NCBI GenBank assembly: GCA_013076295.1 | Contig: RQOL01000024.1 | Coordinates: 744,001-808,000, forward strand | Direction of reading: 5' to 3' | DNA from: Sanderia malayensis | Taxonomy: Eukaryota > Cnidaria > Scyphozoa > Semaeostomeae > Pelagiidae | DNA length: 64,000 nucleotides | Shown here: positions 33,009 through 44,900 of the stretch, one piece after another | Position numbering within the stretch: the first letter of the stretch is position 1 | Layout of the letters: the number at the start of each line of letters is the position of its first letter | Program-made: the position numbers and the translations under genes | Notes under the pieces: model-generated | What the model saw: the letters and a program-made list of their open reading frames with translations, nothing else | What the model was told of the DNA's origin: nothing | The model's database searches: none

Positions 33009-36000
33009 ATGAAGAGAAATCAGCAACTTGCGAAGACCAATGTAAATCAGTCATCCAGCCTTCCTACAAGACCAGGTGATGATCAAAGGCAGTTTGTTGG
33101 AACATTGAGTGAAACCGGGGCCGGATGTGGACGCAAGAGTTTGTCGATCGTTCCAGTGAAGGTCAGATGTCCAGAGAATACCGGTGAAGTCGTTACATAC
33201 GCTCTTTTGGACAATGGCTTGACTGCATCATTTTGCTCGGAAGATCTTTTGGCGAAACTTGGCATTGCAGCAAGAAAATGTCAGATTTCAGTAGCCACTA
33301 TCAGTAACGTTATGGAGAATTGCGACAGTGCAGTTGCCAGCCTAAAGATAATGGACCTCAACAAGACAGTATCGATTGATGTGCCACAAGCCTTTGTTGT
33401 GAAGAAGTTGAACGTCTCAAAGGATGCAGTTGCAAGTCAAACGGATGTCGATTCATGGACGTATCTCAGTGATCTCGTGCTCCCAACAAGATTTGAAGAT
33501 TGTACAGTTGATCTCTTGATTGGTGTTGACGTGCCCGAAGCTCTGCAGCCCGAAGAAATACGAAGAGGAGAGCCCGGAGGACCATTTGCAGTTAGAACCA
33601 AGTTTGGTTGGACGCTCAACGGACCCCTCGGACAGACAGAAGTCGCAGCTGCACACTGTGGTATGATAAGCACGAATCAACCGACTAACTTCCTGAGTGA
33701 GCAATTAAAGAAATATTTCAATCATGAATTTGACGATTGCATTTCTGACGATAGAAAGCTGATGTCAGCAAATGATAAGAAAGCACTCAAGGTTTTTGAA
33801 GAATCAGCGAAGCTGAAAAACGGACATTACGTGTTGGCAATTCCCTGGAAGAATCCACAGCCTTGCCTTCCCAACAACCGCAGTCTAGCAGAAAGTCGGC
33901 TGACCTATTTGAAAAGAAAATTGTTGAAGAATAAAGACCTTCAAGTGAAGTATACAGAGTTTATAGAAGATTTGCAAGTCAAGGGTTACTCACGGACAGT
34001 TCCTGAAGAAAAGCTTCACGAGAATAACGGAAAAGTATGGTACCTGCCTCATCATAACATCATAAACCCGGAAAAGCCAGAGAAAACACGTGTGGTGTTT
34101 GATTGTGCTGCCAAGTTTCAAGGTAAATCGCTGAATGAGCATGTAATGCAAGGCCCTGATCTTACGAATTCATTAGTTGGTGTTCTTCTGAGATTTCGCC
34201 AAGAAAACGTTGCCTTAATCGCGGATGTTGAAGCCATGTTCCACCAGGTGCGGGTAAAAGAGGACGATGTCAGTGCACTGCGGTTCCTATGGTTTCCCAA
34301 TGGCGACTTATCAAAGGACCCAGAGGAAAGACAGATGCTGGTTCACCTCTTTGGTGGCATCTGGTCCCCAAGCTGCGCCACGTTTGCTCTTCAGAAGACA
34401 GCGGAAGACCACAAGGCTCACTTTAAAGATAGCGTGATTTCTACCGTGAAGAGAAACTTCTATGTTGACGATCTTTTAAAGTCGGTAAAGAACAGCAAGG
34501 AAGCAGTTAGTATCTACAATGACCTGAAAAGCCTTTTGTCCCTCGGTGGATTTAATCTGACTAAATGGATCAGCAATAAAAGAGACGTAATTGATGCGAT
34601 CCCCAAGGAAGACCATTCAAAGGAGCTGAAGAAGATTGACGTAGAAAAGGACCTCTTACCTGTGAACAGAGCGTTGGGAGTTCAGTGGAATGTTTCCAAT
34701 GACAGTTTTCAGTACGACGTGAATATCCCGGCAAGAGAAGTGACAAAAAGAGGAATTCTCAGCTTTGTATCTTCAATATATGACCCGCTTGGCATAGTAG
34801 CACCGTTCGTACTGACGGCCAAGATCATCCTGCAAGAATTATGTCGTGAAAAGCTTGGTTGGGGCGATGAAATACCTCGAACTGCTATCAACCGTTGGAA
34901 CAGCTGGATCAAAGAGTTGCCAAACCTTGTGAAGCTGGCAGTTCCAAGATGTTTTCAACCAGAGAATTTTGGTGAAGTCAAAAGAGTGGAGCTACATCAC
35001 TTCTGTGATGCCTCAGAGAATGGATATGGTGCAGTATCATATGTGAGGACAATCAGCCGTGAAGGGAAAATAAATTGCTCCTTTGCTATTGGTAAATCTA
35101 GATTGGCACCGTTAAAGCCCATGACAATACCCAGGCTCGAGCTCTCTGCCGCTACAGTAGCAGTCAAACTAGACCGGATGTTAAAGAGGGAGTTGGAAAT
35201 TTGTGTGGACAAATCTGTATTTTGGACAGATAGTACAGCCGTTATCAAGTACATCAATAATGAGAGCAAACGTTTTCAGACTTTCGTTGCCAACCGCATT
35301 GCTGTGATAAAAGATGGATCAGATGCATCTCAGTGGAATTATGTACAGACGAAAATGAACCCAGCTGATGACGCATCAAGAGGTGTTTCTGCAAATGATC
35401 TTGTTGGTGACTCAAGGTGGATCAAGGGACCAGCGTTCTTATGGCAAAGTAAGGAAGCATGGCCAACTGAGCACACAGAAAATCTCGAAGTTGACAATGA
35501 TGATGCGGAAATAAAGAAGAGTCTACAATCACACAGTGTTGCAGCAATCGAAAAGTCTTGTGATATGAACGAAGTGATTTTCTCAAAGTTCTCGTCCTGG
35601 ACCAGACTAAAAAGAGTTGTCTCGTGGATATTGAGGTTCAAGAGTTGGCTTATTCTGAAGTCAAAGTCATCAACAGACAATCCAAAGCCACTTCCCAGAG
35701 AAAGGTTGACTATAGAAGAGCTGAAGAATGCAGAACATGCGGTTATTTTATGGATTCAAAGAAACTCCTACAAAGAAGAGATTGATGCCTTAACCTCAGG
35801 AAAGAAGCAGTTAAAGAAGCAAAGCAGTCTCCTCAACCTGGACCCTGTAATCATCAATGGCCTTCTTTGTGTCGGTGGTCGACTGAAACATTTGCCTACG
35901 GAGGAAAGCCGCATGAAATACCCCGTCATACTGCCGAAACGGAACCACGTGATGGACTTGATAATCAGATACTATCACGATCTGTCTGGAAAGAACTCGG

Positions 36001-37066
36001 GAAAGAGCATGTATTGTCACTGGTTAGAGAAAGGTATTGGGTCGTTAATGCCAGAGCTTCAGTGCGTCGAATTGCTAGTCAATGCTTCAAATGCAAAAGA
36101 CACCTCCAACAGCCCATGCAACAAAAGACGGCAGATTTACCGCAAAGCAGAATAGTTCCAGGTGAACCACCTTTCACACATGTTGGCGTTGATTACTTTG
36201 GACCGTTTCATGTGAAATTTGGCCGCAGCCGAGTCAAAAGGTATGGTGTAATATTTACCTGTCTCGTCACTCGTGCAGTTCACATTGAGGTGGCACACAG
36301 TTTGGATACAGATTCTTTCGTCAATGCATTGAGAAGATTCATAGCACGCCGTGGTAAATCAAGTGAAATAAAATCAGATAATGGAACCAATTTTACAAGT
36401 GCTGAAAATGAGCTGAAGCATTCAATTCGTCAATGGAATCAGCAGAAAGTTCACGATTTTCTCCTTCAACAAGAAGTAAGCTGGCATTTCAATCCACCAT
36501 CAGCCTCACACATGGGAGGAGTATGGGAGCGCTTAATCCGTACAATCAGGCGTGCCATGAATATGGTATTGAGGGAACAAATCTTGGATGACGAAGGCTT
36601 ACATACACTTTTGTGTGAAATAGAGTCAATATTAAGCGGAAGACCTTTAACCAGAGTGTCAGATGACGCAAGAGATCCAAATGCATTGACTCCCAATCAT
36701 TTGTTGATGTTAAAATCGAACGAGTGTTACTCCAAGAAACGATGGAAACAGATCCAGTATTTGGCTGATCTCTTCTGGAAAAGATGGGTAAAAGAATATC
36801 TTCCAACACTTCAACAGCGTCAGAAATGGCTAACACCAAAAAGAAACCTGAGAGAAAATGACATCGTTCTCATTGTGGAAAAACCACTGCCAAGAGGAGC
36901 TTGGAGATTGGGCAGAGTGGTTGATGTGCATATTGGAAGAGATGGTCTTGTGAGATCGGCAAAGGTCAAAACATCTCAATCTGAGTTAGTACGTCCAGTT
37001 GATAAGCTTTGCTTGTTAGAGGGCAGTGAAGAAAACCCTGCTGATGACGAACTTTGCACTGATTAA
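33009..37066 (+). pseudogene. BEL/Pao pol polyprotein with a frameshift in the integrase
   Basis: The first frame (33009-about 35990) holds a retropepsin-like protease (YALLDNGLTASFC, with DNG where DSG/DTG is usual), a reverse transcriptase (ADVEAMFHQVRV; FYVDD at about residues 484-488) and an RNase H (HHFCDASENGYGAVSY, RLELSAATVAV, FWTDSTAVI). The frame then shifts near 35990-36005. The second frame (to the stop at 37064-37066) continues with the zinc-binding CFKCKRHLQQP and the integrase core (VGVDYFGPF, EIKSDNGTNF, MGGVWERLIRTIRR). A Cys/His patch just after the gap (CNLKKKHLSSLHE) lies in yet another frame and looks like the end of the gag zinc knuckle. Whether the breaks are real or assembly errors cannot be told here. 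Confidence 0.85.
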
Positions 37067-37113
37067 AGGATGAAGGAAACTGTTTCTTCTTGGAATAAAC
37101 GTTTGGGGCCGGA

Positions 37114-37599
37114 TGTATTGTGCAAAGTTTAATTTGAATTTTGATAACAATTGGTTTACTGAACTGAATTATAAACGCTTTGTTTGTTTATTATTTACGC
37201 ATGTTTATTATTTAAGCATTGTTAAACACCTTTTAGTTCTCCCAATGGGACTGTTGCCTCAACATAAATAGCAGCTAATTGTTGAGGCAAGGGGAGAAAG
37301 CTTGGAAGGCGTGGCACTGCTGCTGTTTGTAACGAAGTTTTGGTCGCCAGGATAAACAGTCTGTATGTTTATTTATTGATTTCCTTGTATTAATTTATTT
37401 ACATTGTTGTTATCTACGTCGAAAGGTTTCTTAAATTGCATTCTGTAGTTATTTGTCGCTAAATTGTGTAATTTATTTTCTAGCAAACCACATTCGTGAA
37501 ATTAAAACCTTTGGTTTATATGCTGTGTTTTCTGGGTTTGGTTCGCGGTGCGTTTAGGCAGTTTTACCAAAACCGATGCTTTGAGATTCGTTAATTACA
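37114..37599 (+). repeat. 3' LTR of the BEL/Pao element, 486 bp
   Basis: Starts TGTATTGTGCAAAG and ends TTAATTACA. It is defined by alignment with the solo copy at 40727-41226, which shares the same TG..CA ends and long internal blocks. A purine stretch (GGGGCCGGA) sits just upstream of it. Confidence 0.8.
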
Positions 37600-37736
37600 T
37601 TGTCACTACCTGCAATAGATCTAATGTGCAAAGGTAACCGATTCCAATACATTGGTCCGGCGTTACTAAAGGACCGATTTCCATAATTTGTGTTTGTTTC
37701 ATCCACCTTTAGAACAAGATTTCGATTATCTAGCAA
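37600..37736 (-). pseudogene. LINE reverse-transcriptase C-terminal scrap
   Basis: The minus strand reads NYGNRSFSNAGPMYWNRLPL followed by HIRS, the common C-terminal motif of CR1/L2-type non-LTR elements. It stops exactly at the LTR edge, so the LTR element appears to have inserted into an older LINE copy. Confidence 0.6.
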
Positions 37737-38006
37737 ATTTAACTTACTTTTTAAGACGCTTGGTTCTTCTCCTTATACGCACTGGTGAACTATTACACAT
37801 ATTTTAGAAACGATTCTTTCCTTCACTTTCAACCAATGTAGTTGTAAAAACAGATCATGAACAGAACATTTTATCAACATGTTTTCTTAAAAAGAAAAGC
37901 CATGTATTATAACATCCATTTCAGTACTGAATTTCTCCTTCTATAGCATTGTCAAGGAAACATCATCGAAAACCTCATTATTAAGTTTCTGTGATTATTT
38001 CTTTAG

Positions 38007-39310
38007 ATGCGTTTTCATATCGCTATTGGCTCAATCTTTTGTTGGTCATATATTGCGATTACCATGCAAGGAGGTGGGAGAGTTCAGCATTGTCAAAGAC
38101 AACCTTGTGCTTCAAGGCTCAATTATCAATACGTTCAGTGGCTTGGAAGATTTTGATTGTGAACACGAATGCCGTATGAATCCCCAATGCAAATCAATAA
38201 ATATTGAAAAAGAAGGCAGCAAACTGTGTCAACTGAATTCAGTTTCAACAGGTGAAATTTCCAAAGGAGAAAGTAATTTAGTGGCTAAATCTGGCTGGAT
38301 TTACAAAACAACAAATTACAATGCAAAGCTGGTATTAATAATTATGATTGCTATACAAAAACTGATTATTAATAACTTGTGCCGTTGATAGGTGCAAACC
38401 TCAATTTGAATCAAAGGAGTAAATGATCTCGCATAGATATAAATAATAATATTTTGTTCGTAGATTGGAGAAAATTGTCAAATATTAAAACCATGTCCAC
38501 AAGAATTTGTTTGCCAAGATTTGTGTTCGTGTCCATATTATGAATGCTTATTACTTCCAGGTGAAATTTGACTTTTCAATCATAAATATTCCCAAATGCA
38601 TGTTCATAGCTAATCATGAACATACAGTTAAATGGAAGTTTAAAGTATATAAAATATCCTTGTACTTATTAGGAGATTGCATGGCTTGGAAAAAGCTTGG
38701 CTACAATTCCAGCAGGATTTACAATATTGCGAAATTGCCCAACAAGCCGATGAAGGTATTTTGTGACATGAAAACAGATGGAGGGGGTTGGATTGTATTT
38801 CAACGAAGAATTGATAGCACAGTTGATTTCCAAAGGACTTGGTCTGAGTATAAAAATGGCTTTGGAGATATGAGTGGAAATTTCTGGCTTGGCCTTGAGA
38901 AATCGCATCTTCTTGCAGGCCCAGGCAAAGGTGCTACGTTGATGGTTGAATTAAAGCATCGCACAGATGCAAACAAAGTCTACGCACATTACAGCACATT
39001 TGAGATTGGAAACGAGGCTGATGGATACAGATTGAATTTTGCTGGTTATTCAGGAAACGCAAGTGACTCCCTTCAAAAAGCTAATGGCATGAAATTCACA
39101 ACAAAAGACCGTGATAACGACCTAAACAAAGTGAACTGTGCCATCAAATACAAAGGAGGTTGGTGGCACAAGAAATGTTTCAGTGCAAATCTTAACAATC
39201 TTTATCCAACAAGCACAAACCCAAGTTCGCTTTACATGAGCTGGAAATATCTTAAAAATGCATGGGGCAACATAATGTTTTCAGAAATGAAATTACGATT
39301 TCTTATTTAA
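38007..39310 (+). CDS. Secreted PAN + fibrinogen-related domain (FReD) protein
   Basis: Three exons are seen: about 38007-38331, 38464-38560 and 38673-39310; the last two junctions are phase-consistent. The first has a hydrophobic signal-like run (VFISLLLAQSFVGH) and then a PAN/Apple-like domain (FDCEHECRMNPQCKSINIEK, LCQLNS). No in-frame ATG is visible, so a short upstream exon is likely. The second is a Cys-rich mini-exon of about 32 residues (CPQEFVCQDLCSCPYYEC). The third is a full FReD of about 212 residues with CDMKTDGGGWIVFQRR, the calcium loop DRDNDLNKV, CAIKYKGGWWHKKCF and the closing MSWKYLKNAWGNIMFSEMKL. Such proteins are secreted lectins (ficolin- or tenascin-like) binding acetylated or other sugars, often in immunity. 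The exact ligand is unknown. Confidence 0.85.
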
Positions 39311-40726
39311 CACCCGGCGTTTTAACAAACAAAAAGACAACAAATAATAATATAAACTTTAACACATTTGGTGCAGTCTCTGAAATGCTAACTGATTAAC
39401 AGATAAAAATGGTGATACGTAAATAATAACTAAGAACATGGACACAATGGTCCAAGCGAACCAGTAGTAAAAATGACATGTAAAGACAAGCACAGCCAAA
39501 TCATAAGCTTCTATTTATATTTGTATGCATGTGTGCACATTGCACTCTTAATGTTTTAAGTATATCATCCTTAAAACCACATTTGCTATAGATTGCTGTG
39601 GTTATTAATGTCAAGACACTTTCCGTCAATGTTTTCTTCACTAGTTGCAATATAAATTATTTACTATTTGCAAACGATTTTCATGATATTATGTTTATAA
39701 TTTATTGTGTTATATTTCTGCTTATTGCCTATTCGTATTGTGACCTGATACAAAGAACTTGCTAGAAAACGCACATAAGCTTTTCAAGTGTTCAAGTCTT
39801 TTCAAACTTCAAAGATATATGAGAAAAATTCGCTATTCTTGCTACACAATACCCAGGTTTCATCGCTGCGGAGGAGGACACGGGGTCCGTTGCTCAACCA
39901 AGACAATTCTTGTAGTGAAGCAAGTGGCAAGCTATATTACGAGTGTATAGCAAGTTTAGAAATGCGCTGAGTTTCAGATACTGCCACAAAAGTACGAAGC
40001 TAACTAGGCAAAACCCAATGGCCCAGCCACACACCAAACGAGACAATGCGTCAAAGAGAGGCTGATGAGTTAAGGAACGTAGATTTAGGTATGTAATTTA
40101 TTCCACTCCAAGTTATAAATTAGAAATGCTAAAATAAAATGAAATGCTATTTGTAGTAAAGCGTTCCAGCCAAAAACAAAGTACTTGTAACTTCACTGCT
40201 TGTCTTCGTGATAATTTTACTGCAATTAGTTTTATGCTGAATGCAAAATAACTTTGAGCAGAGAATGCATATTTAATAATGAATTAGGCCCTTCAGTGTG
40301 TTTATTGAATGGAACCCATCTTAACTTTAAACAAGTCACCACAAAAAACAATAAACTATACTTGCCATACCGACGCAGCAGATATAGACAAAACTTTCAT
40401 GATAAACAAACAATCGAGCATGCAATATTTACTTGTCAACGCAGGCTGGCTGATAGTCCTAGCAACTATAGAGCTGATGTGGGTCTGCAGCTTGTGCCCC
40501 CAGAATGGTATTCTAGTAGAACAAATACCCTGGGTACTCAATTACTGACCTCGGAAGGATGGACAGCTGAGCTTGGCTGACGGCTTGTAGTTCGTGATTT
40601 CGACCGTTCGTGGGCTCGAGCTTGAACACACGAAGACCACCCTTCAAAGTTAAAGGATACAAAATCCTGCACTTTAGCTGCGATTTTAACCACTCTAAGC
40701 TACACCACAATTGAGACATTCATTAG
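39311..40726. other. No gene recognised downstream of the FReD gene
   Basis: Short open frames on both strands show no family motif. The stretch ends at the ATTAG duplication of the solo LTR. Confidence 0.5.
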
Positions 40727-41226
40727 TGTATTGTGCAAAGTTGAATTTTAAATTTGGTTAACAATTGATTTAATGAACTGAAATATAAACGCTTCGTCTA
40801 TTTACTACTTACACATGGGATCCTTTTTTAGTATAGTGAACATTTGTAGCTTTCCCATTGGGACTCTCGCCTCGCCTCAACATAAATAAAATAGCAGCGA
40901 ATTGTTGAGGTGAGGGGAAAAAGCTTGGTAACCGTGGCACTGCTGTTGTCTGTAAGTATTTTATTTATTTTCTTGCCTTGATTTTTTTGCATCAATTTAT
41001 TACGTTTTTGCCCTTACTTGTTGTTATTTATAACTTACATCTAAAAGTTTCTTAGGTTTGTATTCTAGAGTTATTTAGTAGATTGTTTGATAATTTATTT
41101 TACCTTCTAGCAAACCACATTCGTGATACTAAAACCTTTGGTTTATTTGCTGTGTTTTTCTGGTTTGGTTCACGGTGCGTTTGAGCAGTTTTCCTTCCCC
41201 AATGCTTTGAGATTTCGTTAATTACA
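40727..41226 (+). mobile_element. Solo LTR of the BEL/Pao family, 500 bp
   Basis: TGTATTGTGCAAAG...TTAATTACA is flanked by a perfect 5-bp duplication, ATTAG, at 40722-40726 and 41227-41231. It matches the LTR at 37114-37599 over its length (shared AACATAAAT, AGCTTGG, ACCACATTCGTGA and GTGCGTTT blocks). It is a full insertion later reduced to one LTR by recombination. Confidence 0.85.
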
Positions 41227-41697
41227 ATTAGCATTCTACATATTTTTAAAAATTCTTCGCTTAGGATTCACAAAACCTTTCTGTTCTTCATTCACAGAAC
41301 ATTAAACTGTTCTTATCAAGCCCTAAGCATTTGGCACTTGAAGCTTTAGGAAATTTCTTCTTAAAATAAAACCCAAATAAAGGTTTTAGGTTCTACGTGC
41401 TAGAAGCACGGAGCCAAAGAAAGGAGTAAAGGGAAATGTGTTGTATTTGGACAATTATTTGAATAAACTCTGACTTACTCTGTCTGATTAATTACAATAA
41501 TTTGCATGTATGTTATATTATTATATGTTATATTATGTTATATTATAGCAAAAGTGACTCCTTGTTGAAAGCAAAAGGTCAATTGCTGTTGTTGCTGTTA
41601 GCGGTATTAGCGGTATTACACAAAGCCCACTTCAGAACGAATTGTTCTGAGCACATTTGCTTTGCAAAGTGCAAGGCTTACTACGTCACTAATATAT

Positions 41698-41762
41698 TAT
41701 TATTATTATTATTATTATTACTATTCTTATTATTATTTTTTTTAATTATTATTATTATACTA
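41698..41762. repeat. (ATT)n microsatellite
   Basis: A run of ATT/TTA units with a few interruptions, about 200 bp upstream of the SMC6 start. Confidence 0.9.
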
Positions 41763-41814
41763 TCAATCCATGCTCTTCTTTAAATTGTGCTGTTGTTGTT
41801 GCTGTTGCAAAAAA

Positions 41815-41838
41815 GGCGGGCCCGTCTCATTTTCCCGC
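41815..41838 (+). promoter_or_regulatory. Candidate E2F-type sites in the SMC6 promoter
   Basis: GGCGGG at 41815 and TTTCCCGC at 41831 lie 119-142 bp upstream of the SMC6 ATG. TTTCCCGC fits the E2F consensus used by replication- and S-phase genes. The motif is seen; its use is inferred. Confidence 0.45.
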
Positions 41839-41956
41839 TTGATTTCTACCACGCGAGCATTATTTCCCACTTGCCGCCAATTGCAGAGAAATTGTCACTT
41901 ACAATAGTCAACAATACGTATTCACCAATAAATGATATCAACACTATTGAACAATT

Positions 41957-44900
41957 ATGGCAAAAAGAAGATCACAAAGCATTGATGAAAATGAAGAACA
42001 CAACCCCAAGAGCAAAACTTCAAAGAGAGCAAGAAGAAGCAATGATGATAATAGTGGGCCTAAAAATACTAATGGAGCGGAGGAACACGTGTTGTCTGAG
42101 GAGAAAAGTGAAAATGAGGAAGAAATGGAAGTTGATTTTGAAAATTGCTCGCAGAATCCAGATTTTACAATCCAGGTATTGCATTTTGGTGAATGCTAAG
42201 TTGATTGAAATTAACTACTTACCTATAACTCCCACCCTTCATTCACACCTAATGCCCTGCCCTTCCCCCCTCTTCGAGTCCGACGTCCAGTTCAAGAACC
42301 CTTCAGATGTTTTTCTATTGTTTTGTCCGTTTATTTCTGCTGTTTCTTTTGTATTTTCTGTTGACTCAACTCATCAACTCAAAGTAAGGCAAGTAGCAGT
42401 AAGACATTAATTAAGTAATTTTATTTTCATTTTTTAGTTTTATTTTTATTTTTATTTTCAATGTACCAGGTTGTAAACAAGCTCTAGCTTAACCCTGTAA
42501 TTCACTTAAAATAATTAATACATACATAGATATATACATACTCTATTGTTCTATTTATTGTCTGCTCTATCTATTATTCAATTTATCTCCCCCTGCCATG
42601 CCATGCTATGCCCCATACTTTATTCTACTGGCTCAAGCTCAACCATGCAAAGTGCTTTCAGTTGCAATCATTTAATGGATGTCAAAATATGTTTTTATTT
42701 TGCTTTCACAGACAGAGGCTGAAGTGGGGATCATTGAGAAGGTCATTTTGCAAAATTTCATGTGCCACAAGTACCTTGAAGTAAACTTTGGATCAAATGT
42801 TAATTTCATCATTGGCAGAAATGGGAGTAAGTTGAGAATTACTCTAATTACCTTTTTGCAAGCAAATATATAAGTACTCAGCAAATGTAGTTGGTGCAAT
42901 GGAGTTTTGATCCCTACCTTTATAAGTTGACTAGTTGTTAAGTTTGTTAAGTCCAATTCTTTGTTATGTCAATGAGGAAATTTTTGTCAAACTAAGGTTT
43001 CTCATAGCGCAATTTTCTTTATAAATTTAAGGTGGAAAGTCTGCAATCATGACTGGTTTGATTGTTGGGCTTGGTGGAAAGGCTGCAATCACAAATAGGG
43101 GAAACTCACTGAAAGGATTTATCAAAGAAGAATGCAGGTATTGTATAATTGTATAAGAATAATTGCTCTTTGGGAGTAGCTTCTCGATGTCGTATTAATA
43201 ATCACAGTTTTGTATTAACAGGCTTTAAAATCTCTTTCTCTCAGCTCTGCAGCAATTATTGTCAAGTTGAGAAACAGGGGAACTGATGCATACATGCCAA
43301 AGCAATATGGCGAAAGCATTTTCGTTGAAAGAAAACTCAATCGTGATGGTGCCAGTTCTTATAAAATAAAATCTCACGATGGTATGTTTTTGCTCCTCAT
43401 TCTTTTCTGGTATTTATTTTCCAGCTTCTCGGTTTTTTCTTCGTTAAAAGCACTACTTATCATACCTGCTAATTCGTTTCACACTCTAAGCAGTTAATGC
43501 AGAGCATGCTTATACAACCAGAATGCCTGGTTGTATAAGCATGCTTGGATTGGATGCACTTTGTCTTATGCTCTTGACAACATCAAATCAAATATTCCAA
43601 ATCAAAAGGAGTGTTTTGGGGACCAAGCTAGCTTTTGGATCTGCAGGGTTGACATTTTTTTATATCCGAATTTGTCTTTATTTCCAGGTAAAGTAATTTC
43701 TAACAAAAAAGAAGATCTGTTGACCATCCTCGACCAATTTAATATTCAGGTATCAAAGTTATTTATTAATATAATCAAAACCAGTTATTTATAGTAATTT
43801 CCATTGTAGTATCTTGTCTTTTAAGTTTCTACAAACTATTAACTACACTTGTTTGAAATAAATGAAAAATTGAATTGTTTCAATTAATCCCGTGATTTTT
43901 AATTTAACCCAGATTGATAACCCTGTGTCACTTCTCAACCAAGACACAAGTCGGTGCTTTTTAAATTCTTCTGATCCCAGTGACAAATACAAGGTAATTT
44001 AAAGTTTTTATATCATTTTTCACTGTTGTTTCATCATTTCCAGGGGCGTCGTGGGACCTGAATTTAAGGGTTGGCGAAACACGAAAAAGTTCTGAAAAGT
44101 GGGCCAAACAGTGAAAAATGTTTAAAAAAGTGGGAAAATCCCCAAAATTTCCAAAAATCCAGCGATGTTGCTTTCACAGGATGGGTTATGCCTGCCCCAA
44201 TGCCCCTGATCATTTATCACTATTGTTCAACATTAGGGTAACACTATTGTTGGTTTAACATTTCCCTATTGTAGTTAAATGTCCTTGTTGTAACCTCTGT
44301 TCATATTTCTATTTTTTCATGGAAATTTGTTGTCATGCACATTTCATTTTTCACATCTATGTTGTTGATTTTGCAGTTCTTCTTGAAAGCTACCCAGCTG
44401 GAGCAGATGAGTATGCACTACCAGATGATTTTCGAAAAGAAGGAGAACATCAACATTACGTTGCTCAGAAAAAAAGAGGTTTGTTGATTTGACTTGTGCC
44501 CAAATATACATCACAATCAGTTGGGTCTCAATGCATCAAGATTCCTTACCTTTCCATTTTACCCCCTCTCCCTTTCTTTTCCCCTCCTTTTTATCCCCGT
44601 CCTAGTCCTCTCCCATCTAACGCAACTCTCAATGCAATTAACTTGAACATCAAACTCTTTGAGCTTTTATCGTACATTTGAACCTCAATTAGTCGACTTT
44701 CATTTATGTCGAATTCCTTGATTTTTCGTAGCTACACATTTCTGTCTCCTTTGAATTTGATTTACCATCAGTTTACCGTATGTTTTAAGCCTTGATAACT
44801 TGAACTCTCGTTAACTCAAACACATTTATGGCTGTTTAACTTAACGAGACTTGACAATTTTTATCTGATTGATTCCTCCTCTGTCATATCAAAACTCCAG

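Larger units (their letters stand above)
32935..37599 (+). mobile_element. BEL/Pao LTR retrotransposon, 5' end lost in the gap
   Basis: Contains the end of gag, protease, reverse transcriptase, RNase H and integrase in BEL/Pao order, then a short spacer and the 3' LTR (37114-37599). No 5' LTR is visible left of the gap. The only other LTR of this family is a separate solo copy at 40727-41226. At least two frame breaks make it defective as assembled. Confidence 0.85.

Noticed and set aside
41787..42410. 207-codon open frame overlapping the SMC6 start
   Set aside because: It runs in another frame over SMC6 exon 1 and its intron; the SMC6 frame is supported by 30 consistent exons.
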